Positions 33,301-39,597 of a stretch of 64,000 nucleotides of DNA are shown here, one piece after another. The translations under genes and the position numbers were made by a program. Each line of letters opens with the position of its first letter. The stretch's first letter is position 1. The stretch covers positions 152,939-216,938 of the forward strand of contig JACJWV010000008.1 of NCBI GenBank assembly GCA_020636915.1. Reading direction: 5' to 3'. Below the pieces are notes generated by a model. That model was not told the DNA's origin. It did not search any database and was given only the letters and a program-made list of their open reading frames with translations. The DNA comes from Nocardioides sp. (GTDB lineage Bacteria; Actinomycetota; Actinomycetes; Propionibacteriales; Nocardioidaceae).

Positions 33301-34898
33301 TGCGCGACGGTCTCGGGGTGCCGGTCCCACCGGGCACGCCCGGCGCCTTCACCGACCCGGTCGAGGACCCACTCGGCGACCTGGTCGCGCGCTACGCCCG
33401 CACCCACGGGCCCTTCACCGCCGACGACGTCGCCCTCCGCCTCGGCCTCGGTCCGGCCGTCGTCCGCCACACGCTGCAGCGGCTGGCCGCCCACGGCCGG
33501 GTCCTCGACGGCGAGTTCCGCCCGTCCGGCTCCGGCACGGAGTGGTGCGACGCCGAGGTGCTGCGCCGGCTGCGTCGGCGCTCCCTGGCCCGGCTGCGCA
33601 AGGAGATCGAGCCCGTCGAGCCGGAGTCGCTCGGCCGCTTCCTGACCGCCTGGCAGCACGTCGGCGGCCGCCACCGCGGGATCGACGGCGTGCTGACCGT
33701 CGTCGACCAGCTCGCCGGGTGCCCCGTCCCCGCCTCGGCTCTGGAGCCGCTGGTGCTCGCGGGCCGGGTGACCGACTACGAGCCGTCGTACCTCGACGAG
33801 CTCACCGCCTCCGGGGAGGTGCTGTGGGCCGGTCACGCGGCGCTGCCCGGCTCCGACGGCTGGGTCTCGCTCCACCTCGCCGACCAGGCGCCGCTCACGC
33901 TCCCCGACCGCGCGCCGTTCGAGCACTCCCCTGAATCCTTGGGAGAGCTGCACCAGGCCGTCCTCGACGCCCTGTCTCCCGGCGGCGCGTGGTTCTTCCG
34001 CCAGCTCGCCGACCAGGTCGGGGCGAAGAGCGACGCGGCCCTCTCCACCGCGCTGTGGGACCTGGTGTGGTCGGGCCGGGTCAGCAACGACACGCTCACG
34101 CCGCTGCGCGCGCTCACTCGCAGCGGCAGCGCCTCCCACCGCACCCGGCGGCCGCCGCCGCGGCTGGGCCGCCGGCCCGGCGCAGGGCCGGCGCGCACCG
34201 GGCCGCCCGAGACGGCCGGGCGCTGGGCACTGCTGCCCGCCCTCGACACCGACCCGACCCGCCGCGCGCACGCGGTCGCCGAGCGCCTGCTCGACCGGCA
34301 CGGCGTGGTGACCCGGGGCGCGGTCGTGAGCGAGCGGGTCCCGGGTGGGTTCGCCGCGGTCTACAAGGTGCTCTCGGCGTTCGAGGAGACCGGCCGCTGC
34401 CGGCGTGGCTACTTCGTCGCCGGCCTCGGTGCCGCCCAGTTCGGCACCGCCGGGGCGGTCGACCGGTTGCGCACCTTCTCGGAGGTGCCACCCGACGCCA
34501 AGCCGTCCGCGGTCGCGCTCGCGGCGACCGACCCGGCCAACCCCTACGGCGCGGCGCTGCCCTGGCCGGTCTCGAGCGGCCAGACCACCGGCACGGGCCA
34601 TCGGCCCGGTCGCAAGGCCGGCGCGATCGTCGTGCTCGTCGACGGCGTGCTGATGATGTACGTCGAGCGGGGCGGCCGCACGCTGCTCACCTGGTCCGAG
34701 GAGGTCGACCGGCTGACCCCGGCCGCAGCGGCCCTCGCGGACGCGGCCCGGCGCGGGTCGCTGGGGCGGATGACGGTCGAGAAGGCCGACGGTGAGCAGC
34801 TGCTCGGCGCGGGGTCGACCCCCCTGCGCGAGGCGCTCCAGGCAGCCGGCTTCGTGGCCACCCCGAAGGGCCTGCGGTTGAGGACCCCCGGTGCCTGA
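30327..34898 (+). CDS. lhr: Lhr-type superfamily 2 DNA helicase
   Basis: This 1523-aa ATP-dependent 3'-5' DNA helicase/translocase is involved in DNA repair. It contains Walker A APTGSGKT, motif II DEVHAV, motif III LSATVRP, and motifs V and VI SSLELGIDMGAVD and ALQRVGRAGHQ, followed by the long Lhr C-terminal half. The length matches actinobacterial Lhr. GTG 30327 was preferred because AAGGA lies 7 nt upstream; GTG 30309 would add six residues. Residues encoded by 31260-31305 (GGLEARSARTSTTG) come from a palindromic repeat inserted in frame between the helicase domains. It overlaps nei2 by 8 bp, the order known from mycobacteria. Confidence 0.95.
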   Translation: MPDPLEMFSEATRTWFGAAFAEPTPAQRGAWEAIAAGRHALVVAPTGSGKTLSAFLWSIDRLLTAPRPKDKARRCRVLYISPLKALGVDVERNLRAPLTGIRHTAERLGTTVPDIGVGVRSGDTPAADRRRLTSSPPDILITTPESLFLMLTSQARESLRGVETVILDEVHAVAGTKRGAHLAVSLERLDALLDRPAQRIGLSATVRPLEEVARFLGGSAPVDIVAPPSEKEWDLQVVVPVEDMTAPEEYDEDADEPQRAQSIWLHVEERVVDLVEQHRSTIVFANSRRLAERLTARLNEIATERAAAAEEGGLEARSARTSTTGAPAQVMAQSGRSEGAEQVIAKAHHGSVSKEQRAIIEDDLKRGRLPCVVATSSLELGIDMGAVDLVVQIESPPSVASALQRVGRAGHQVGEVSRGVLFPKHRGDLAQTAVAVGRMRTGAIESMRVPANPLDVLAQQVVAATALDAWSVDDLFDLVRRSAPFTGLPRSAYDATLDLLSGRYPSDEFAELRPRIVWDRVTGTLTGRPGAQRLAVTSGGTIPDRGLFGVFLVGGEGPGRRVGELDEEMVYESRVGDIFALGATSWRIEDITHDRVLVTPAPGIPGRLPFWKGDALGRPAELGAAIGAFTRELGALPRDRAETRAREGGLDEYAATNLVTYLHEQLDATNLLPSDQTLVVERFRDELGDWRLVVHSPYGTPVHAPWALAINARLRERYGVDGQAVASDDGIVVRIPDTDAEPPGGDVVVFEPDEIETIVTDEVGGSALFASRFRECAARALLLPRRDPGRRSPLWQQRQRSAVLLEVASKYPSFPIVLEAVRECLQDVYDLPSLVALMRGVDRREVQVVDVSTTQPSPFARSLLFGYVAQFMYEGDSPIAERRAAALALDQGLLAELLGRAELRELLDPDVLTEVEAELQRTVEDRRARDAEGVADLLRLLGPLTTGEVAARSVDGADVDAWLEALASTRRAVVVRMGGEERWAGIEDVGRLRDGLGVPVPPGTPGAFTDPVEDPLGDLVARYARTHGPFTADDVALRLGLGPAVVRHTLQRLAAHGRVLDGEFRPSGSGTEWCDAEVLRRLRRRSLARLRKEIEPVEPESLGRFLTAWQHVGGRHRGIDGVLTVVDQLAGCPVPASALEPLVLAGRVTDYEPSYLDELTASGEVLWAGHAALPGSDGWVSLHLADQAPLTLPDRAPFEHSPESLGELHQAVLDALSPGGAWFFRQLADQVGAKSDAALSTALWDLVWSGRVSNDTLTPLRALTRSGSASHRTRRPPPRLGRRPGAGPARTGPPETAGRWALLPALDTDPTRRAHAVAERLLDRHGVVTRGAVVSERVPGGFAAVYKVLSAFEETGRCRRGYFVAGLGAAQFGTAGAVDRLRTFSEVPPDAKPSAVALAATDPANPYGAALPWPVSSGQTTGTGHRPGRKAGAIVVLVDGVLMMYVERGGRTLLTWSEEVDRLTPAAAALADAARRGSLGRMTVEKADGEQLLGAGSTPLREALQAAGFVATPKGLRLRTPGA
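31260..31298. repeat. Palindromic repeat inside lhr
   Basis: GGTGGTCTCGAGG at 31260-31272 pairs with CCTCGACCACC at 31288-31298 (2-nt bulge). The sequence through GCTCGCTCCGCTCGCACCTC is the same family as the recA-recX element at 818-911. It is read through in frame. Confidence 0.75.
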
Positions 34899-35688
34899 GG
34901 GCGATGCGGTCTGGCGCACCGCCCAGCGGCTGGCGAAGGCGCTCGACGGGCAGACCCTGGTCCACACCGACTTCCGGGTCCCCCAGCACGCCACCGCCGA
35001 CCTCTCCGGCGGCACCGTCGTCGAGACCGTGTCGCGGGGCAAGCACCTGCTCACCCGGATCGACGGCGGACCCGACGCCGACACCCGGTGGACGCTGCAC
35101 ACCCACCTGAAGATGGAGGGCTCGTGGCGCGTCTACCGCCGCGGCGAGCGCTGGACCAAGGCGGGCAGCCTGGCCCGGGTCGTCCTCGACGTCGGGCTGC
35201 GCAGCGCGGTCGGGTTCCAGCTCGGGATCGTCGAGCTCCTCCCCCGCGAACGCGAGGACGACGTCGTCGGCCACCTCGGCCCCGACCTGCTCGGCCCCGA
35301 CTGGGACGAGGAGGAGGCCGTCCGACGGCTGACCGCCGACCCCGCGCGCCCGCTCGGCGAGGCACTGCTCGACCAGCGCAACCTCGCCGGGATCGGCACG
35401 ATCTACCGCACCGAGCTGTGCTTCCTCACCGGCTACGACCCGCGCTCGCCGGTCGGCGTCGTCGCCGACCCGCTGCGGATGGTCCGGCTGGCCCACCGGA
35501 TGCTGCTCCAGAACAGGCAGCTGCCGCAGATCTGCACGACCGGCGACAAGCGGCGGGGACACAGCCTGTGGATCTACGGGCGCGGCACCGAGCGGTGCCT
35601 GCGCTGCGGCACCCCGGTCGAGCGCGGCGAGCTCGGCGAGCAGCGGCGCGTCGCCTACTGGTGCCCGTCGTGCCAACCGCCCCGATGA
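34891..35688 (+). CDS. nei2: Endonuclease VIII-type DNA glycosylase
   Basis: This 265-aa Fpg/Nei family base-excision repair glycosylase/AP lyase has an N-terminus PEGDAVWRTAQRL, with Pro2/Glu3 as the catalytic pair after removal of the initiator residue. The helix-two-turn-helix region contains LLDQRNLAGIGTIYRTELCF. The C-terminal zinc finger is CLRCGTPVERG...YWCPSC. GTG 34891 lies inside the end of lhr, so the two are co-translated. The pairing with lhr suggests a shared damage response. Confidence 0.94.
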   Translation: MPEGDAVWRTAQRLAKALDGQTLVHTDFRVPQHATADLSGGTVVETVSRGKHLLTRIDGGPDADTRWTLHTHLKMEGSWRVYRRGERWTKAGSLARVVLDVGLRSAVGFQLGIVELLPREREDDVVGHLGPDLLGPDWDEEEAVRRLTADPARPLGEALLDQRNLAGIGTIYRTELCFLTGYDPRSPVGVVADPLRMVRLAHRMLLQNRQLPQICTTGDKRRGHSLWIYGRGTERCLRCGTPVERGELGEQRRVAYWCPSCQPPR

Positions 35689-36779
35689 CCCCACGAGGCG
35701 CCGTCACGACTGACCAGGATGAGCGGCCGGCCCTCGCAGACCAGCCGGAGCCGGAACGTGGCGCCCTGCAGCACCCCGGAGTCCTCGACGCTGCGGCGAC
35801 AGACCGGCGCCCCCGCATCGAACACGACCCGAGACCGCGTCCACCGTTGCCGGCCACGGTCGTAGCGCTGAGCGGTGAGGCGCTGACGGTCCGGCGAACC
35901 GACCGCGACGAGATCGCCGCGGGTGTTGGTCGTCACCTGGTTCCAGATGGCCCGGGCGGGGTCGTCCGGATAGACATCGAGTCCCGGCATGGCGATCGGC
36001 GGCCGGGCTCGCAGGACCCATCCGCCCGTGCCCACGCCCCGGTCCACTCGGTCGGCGACGAAACCGGTGCCGGGCTGACCGGAGACGTCACCGTCGATCT
36101 CCGACGGCCCGGGGGCCGACAGCCCGACCTCCCGGCACGCGAGGTCGTGGGCGTCGGCGATCGGCAGCACGACCGGCGCGCCGCGCCCGCCGGTCCGGAC
36201 CTCGAGGACGCACCGGCCGGCCGCGATCCCGACGCCGACCCCGCCGACCGTGCCGTCGTCATCGACGACGAGCACCTGCGCCGGGCCGGTCGGGCCGGGC
36301 GCGGTGCGGAACGACCCCTCGTCCCAGACGAGGAGGTCGTCGCCCTGGGCCCAGACGGCATGACCACCTCCCGGCGACAGTGCGGGTGTCCGGTAGGCCT
36401 CGCCCTCGAGGTCGCGATGGGTCCAGGTGCGGGCGTCCGGGCTGACCAGCGCCACGCTGCGCGTGGGCGCCTGGTCCTCGGCGAAGTGCTCGTCGCAGCC
36501 GACGACGGCCGCCACCGTGGAGCCGGCGGCGACCGCGCTCACTGTCCCGCACTCGCGGCCGCCGTCCTCGAACACGACACGGGGGTCGTCCCAGCCGCCG
36601 GCCGTGCGTCGTTCGACGACGACCCGGTGGGGCGTCGGCAACGAGAACCGCACCTGGCCCACCGTCGCCACCGGGTTCCCCGGCTCTGCACGCGACCCGG
36701 TGGCGTCGCCGTCGCTCCCGCAGCCGACCAGGACGGCAGCGACCGCGCACCCCAGCACGAGGGACACCCGTCGTCGCAT
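35655..36779 (-). CDS. Secreted lipoprotein of unknown function
   Basis: This 374-aa protein has a signal peptide and lipobox (AAVLVGCGS, Cys20), so it should be lipid-anchored outside the membrane. The rest is beta-rich with repeated WTHRDLEG/SPGGGHAVWAQGDDLLVWD-like strands, suggesting a propeller. Its style resembles the proteins at 62075 and 63775, but homology was not established. The 3' end overlaps nei2 by 34 bp in antisense. Function is unknown. Confidence 0.8.
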   Translation of the reverse strand: MRRRVSLVLGCAVAAVLVGCGSDGDATGSRAEPGNPVATVGQVRFSLPTPHRVVVERRTAGGWDDPRVVFEDGGRECGTVSAVAAGSTVAAVVGCDEHFAEDQAPTRSVALVSPDARTWTHRDLEGEAYRTPALSPGGGHAVWAQGDDLLVWDEGSFRTAPGPTGPAQVLVVDDDGTVGGVGVGIAAGRCVLEVRTGGRGAPVVLPIADAHDLACREVGLSAPGPSEIDGDVSGQPGTGFVADRVDRGVGTGGWVLRARPPIAMPGLDVYPDDPARAIWNQVTTNTRGDLVAVGSPDRQRLTAQRYDRGRQRWTRSRVVFDAGAPVCRRSVEDSGVLQGATFRLRLVCEGRPLILVSRDGASWGHRGGWHDGHQ

Positions 36780-36803
36780 GCTCCGACTGTGCCAGTCGAG
36801 TGG

Positions 36804-37106
36804 TCAGGCGGCGGAGGTGACGACCTCGCCGGCGCCGGCAGCGACTGGGATGCGGACCAGGCCGGCCGCGGCCTCCTCCAGCGCCACGGCGTCGGACACG
36901 TCGCGCAGCACGTCGGAGAGCGGAGCGTCGAGGGCGGCGCACAGGGAGGCGAGCAGCTCCGAGGAGGCTTCCTTCTGCCCCCGCTCGATCTCGGAGATGT
37001 AGCCCAGGCTCACCCGGGCCTCCGCCGAGACCTCGCGCAGGGTCAGTCCGCGCTGCATCCGCAGGTCGCGGAGCACGTCGCCGAGAAGCCGACGGAACAG
37101 CACCAT
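36804..37106 (-). CDS. clgR: ClgR-type XRE transcriptional regulator
   Basis: This 100-aa helix-turn-helix protein matches ClgR, which activates Clp protease and stress genes in actinobacteria. The HTH is LTLREVSAEARVSLGYISEI followed by ERGQKEASSELLASLC, almost diagnostic for ClgR. The end is Ala/Val-rich (GEVVTSAA), like the C-terminal degron by which ClgR is itself degraded by Clp; that regulation is known for the family and inferred here. ATG 37106 (MVLFRRLLGDVLRDLRMQRG) gives the normal length. It is 32 bp downstream of cinA. Confidence 0.9.
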   Translation of the reverse strand: MVLFRRLLGDVLRDLRMQRGLTLREVSAEARVSLGYISEIERGQKEASSELLASLCAALDAPLSDVLRDVSDAVALEEAAAGLVRIPVAAGAGEVVTSAA

Positions 37107-37138
37107 GCGCGTCTCCCTTCGAGTACGTGTGGGCAACG

Positions 37139-37627
37139 CTACCCGAGGGTGGTTTCTTCCCGGCGCAGGACCGACTCGAAGGCCTCCAGCGCCTCGCGCA
37201 CGGCGCGGTCCTGCACCTGCTGCCGCTTGCCCGAGAGCTCGAGGGCGACGGCCTCGACCAGGCCAGGGCCGGCGATGCCGACGAACACCGTCCCGGGGGG
37301 CTTGCCCTCCTGCTCGGTCGGTCCCGCGACCCCGGTCGTCGCGACGCCGAACGTGGCGCCGGTCAGCGCCCGCACCCCCGACGCCATCGCCTTCGCGCAC
37401 TCGGGCGAGACCACCCCGTGCTGGTCGATGACCTGGTCGTCGACCGACAGCAGCGAGGCCTTGAGCTCGGTCGCGTAGGTCACGACCCCGCCGAGGAAGG
37501 TCTCGGAGGCCCCCGGGGTGTCGGTCAGCGCGACCGCGAGCCGGCCGCCGGTCAGGGACTCCGCGGTCGCCACGGTGGCCCCGCCCGCGCGCAGCAGGAG
37601 GTGGACACGCTTCTCGAGATCCGTCAC
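37139..37627 (-). CDS. pncC: CinA C-terminal family, nicotinamide-nucleotide amidase
   Basis: This 162-aa stand-alone CinA C-terminal (PncC) domain deamidates NMN in pyridine nucleotide recycling. Motifs are ATAESLTGGRLAVALTDTPG, the Y-A-x-x-x-K segment GVVTYATELKASLL, and VATTGVAGPTEQEGKPPGTV. GTG 37627 follows TAACCT by 7 nt, giving a leaderless promoter reading. Usually pgsA is directly upstream; here a 7.3-kb block separates them. Divergent from the GH15 gene by 25 bp. Confidence 0.93.
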   Translation of the reverse strand: MTDLEKRVHLLLRAGGATVATAESLTGGRLAVALTDTPGASETFLGGVVTYATELKASLLSVDDQVIDQHGVVSPECAKAMASGVRALTGATFGVATTGVAGPTEQEGKPPGTVFVGIAGPGLVEAVALELSGKRQQVQDRAVREALEAFESVLRREETTLG

Positions 37628-37652
37628 CTGGCCAAGGTTAGAGTTCACCCCC

Positions 37653-39440
37653 ATGGCGCTTCCCATCGAGGAGTACGCGCTGATCGGTGACCGGCGCACC
37701 GCCGCGCTGGTCGGCTCCGACGGCTCCCTGGACTGGCTGTGCCTGCCCCGCTTCGACTCCTCGGCCTGCTTCGCGGCACTCCTGGGCACCGAGGAGCACG
37801 GCCGCTGGCAGCTGTGCCCGGTCGGGGAGCACGAGGTGTCGCGCCGCTACCTCGACGGCTCCGCGGTGCTCGAGACGACGTTCACGACCGCCGAGGGCGT
37901 CGTCACCCTCACCGACCTGATGCCGCGCGGGGACGGCCGGGCGGACGTCGTACGCCGGGTGGAGGGGGTTCGCGGGACCGTCCGGATGCGGCACGAGTGG
38001 CGGGTCCGCCTGGACTACGGCGCGATCGTGCCCTGGGTCCGCCGGCAGACCGTCGACGGCGAGGCGGTCATCACCGCCATCGCGGGACCCGACCAGCTGG
38101 TCCTGCGCGGCCCGCGACTCCCGACGGCCGACGACCACCGACATGTCGACGAGTTCGACGTCGCCGAGGGGGCGACGCTGACGTTCTCGACGACCTGGCT
38201 CCCCTCGCACGTGCCCCTCGCGTCCCTGCGGACCGACGCGGACCACCGCGAGGTCGTCGACGCGATGGTGCGGGACGGATCGTCGTGGTCGGGCCAGTGC
38301 CGCGGAGACCTGCCCCATGCGGAGGTCGTACGACGGTCGCTGCTCACCCTGCGCCTGCTGACCGACGAGCAGACCGGCGGGATCGTCGCGGCACCGACCA
38401 CCTCCCTGCCCGAGGACCCGGGGGGCGAGCGCAACTGGGACTACCGCTTCTGCTGGCTGCGCGACGCCGCCCTCACCCTCGACTCCTTGCTGCGGGCCGG
38501 CTACACCGAGGAGGCGCAGCTGTGGCGTCGCTGGCTCCTGCGGACGGTCGCCGGGGACCCCCAGGACCTCCAGATCGTCTACGCCACCGACGGGCACCGG
38601 CGCCTGACCGAGCTCACCCTCGAGCACCTGCCCGGGTACGCCGGCAGCCGACCGGTCCGCATCGGCAACGGCGCGGCGCTCCAGCGCCAGCTCGACGTCG
38701 TGGGCGAGGTGATGATCGCCCTCGAGCGGGCCCGGCAGGTCACCGGTCACGCCGACGCGGACGCCTGGGCGCTGCAGCGCGCCCTGGTCGACGGCCTGGC
38801 GCGCGGCTGGCGCCAGAAGGACCACGGGCTGTGGGAGATCCGCGGGCCGCAGCGGCGTTTCACCCACTCGCAGGCGATGGTGTGGGCGGCGTTCGACCGC
38901 GCGGTGCGCGCGGTCGAGGAGTTCGACCTGCCCGGGCCGGTCGACACCTGGCGCGACCTGCGCGACACCGTGCACGCCGAGGTCCTGGAGCGGGGGTACG
39001 ACCACGACCGTGGCACGTTCGTCCAGCACGACGAGACCACCGAGGTCGACGCCTCGCTGCTCGTCCTCCCGTCGATCGGGTTCCTCGCAGGCGACGACCC
39101 GCGGATGCTGGGCACGATCGCCGCCGTCGAGGAGGACCTGCTCCGCGACGGCCTGGTCCTGCGCTACCGGACCCAGAGCGGGGTGGACGGCCTGGCCGGC
39201 GACGAGCACCCGTTCCTCGCGTGCTCCTTCTGGCTGGTGTCCGCCTACGCCCGCGCGGGGCGGACCGGCGACGCGCACGAGCTCTTCGACCGGCTCTGCG
39301 GGCTCGTGAACGACGTCGGACTCCTCTCGGAGGAGTACGACGCCGCCCACGGCCGCATGGTCGGCAACTTCCCGCAGGCCTTCAGCCACCTGGCGCTGGT
39401 CCGGGCGGCCTTCGACCTCGCGGACGCTGCTGCTAGATGA
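37653..39440 (+). CDS. Glycoside hydrolase family 15 enzyme (glucoamylase/trehalase type)
   Basis: This 595-aa cytoplasmic enzyme (no signal peptide) has an N-terminal beta-sandwich (1-225, IEEYALIGDRRTAALVGSDG) and a C-terminal alpha/alpha-barrel with NWDYRFCWLRDAALTL and HGLWEIRG, then LSEEYD near the end carrying a catalytic Glu. Actinobacterial members act on trehalose or alpha-glucans; sequence alone does not choose. The ATG at 37653 has TAGAGT 8 nt upstream. The stop codon TGA lies within the terminal inverted repeat of the 39433-39597 element. Confidence 0.92.
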   Translation: MALPIEEYALIGDRRTAALVGSDGSLDWLCLPRFDSSACFAALLGTEEHGRWQLCPVGEHEVSRRYLDGSAVLETTFTTAEGVVTLTDLMPRGDGRADVVRRVEGVRGTVRMRHEWRVRLDYGAIVPWVRRQTVDGEAVITAIAGPDQLVLRGPRLPTADDHRHVDEFDVAEGATLTFSTTWLPSHVPLASLRTDADHREVVDAMVRDGSSWSGQCRGDLPHAEVVRRSLLTLRLLTDEQTGGIVAAPTTSLPEDPGGERNWDYRFCWLRDAALTLDSLLRAGYTEEAQLWRRWLLRTVAGDPQDLQIVYATDGHRRLTELTLEHLPGYAGSRPVRIGNGAALQRQLDVVGEVMIALERARQVTGHADADAWALQRALVDGLARGWRQKDHGLWEIRGPQRRFTHSQAMVWAAFDRAVRAVEEFDLPGPVDTWRDLRDTVHAEVLERGYDHDRGTFVQHDETTEVDASLLVLPSIGFLAGDDPRMLGTIAAVEEDLLRDGLVLRYRTQSGVDGLAGDEHPFLACSFWLVSAYARAGRTGDAHELFDRLCGLVNDVGLLSEEYDAAHGRMVGNFPQAFSHLALVRAAFDLADAAAR

Positions 39441-39597
39441 TTGATTCCAAGGGGTCGGGCACGCGAGCGGCGCTCAGCGCCGCGCTGGCAAGGCGCCGGC
39501 GCGAAGGCAGACTGGGCGTCTTTCAAGCGTCGGCAACGTAGCCAGCGTGGATGTTGAGCGTCGCGCAGCGCGCGAGCCCTTGGAATCAGCCATCTAG
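39433..39597. repeat. 165-bp element with terminal inverted repeats (MITE-like)
   Basis: The ends are 21 bp: 39433-39453 (CTAGATGATTGATTCCAAGG and one more G) and its complement at 39577-39597, differing at two positions. The interior has no ORF of its own. The left end supplies the TGA of the GH15 gene, and the right end supplies the TAG of the nuclease gene on the other strand. No transposase is present. No obvious target-site duplication was confirmed. Confidence 0.8.

Noticed and set aside
30282..35102. Very long open frame (about 1600 codons) on the minus strand across lhr
   Set aside because: Antisense mirror of lhr caused by high GC. Its protein has no recognisable domain and only Gly/Arg/Glu-rich composition, while lhr shows all helicase motifs.
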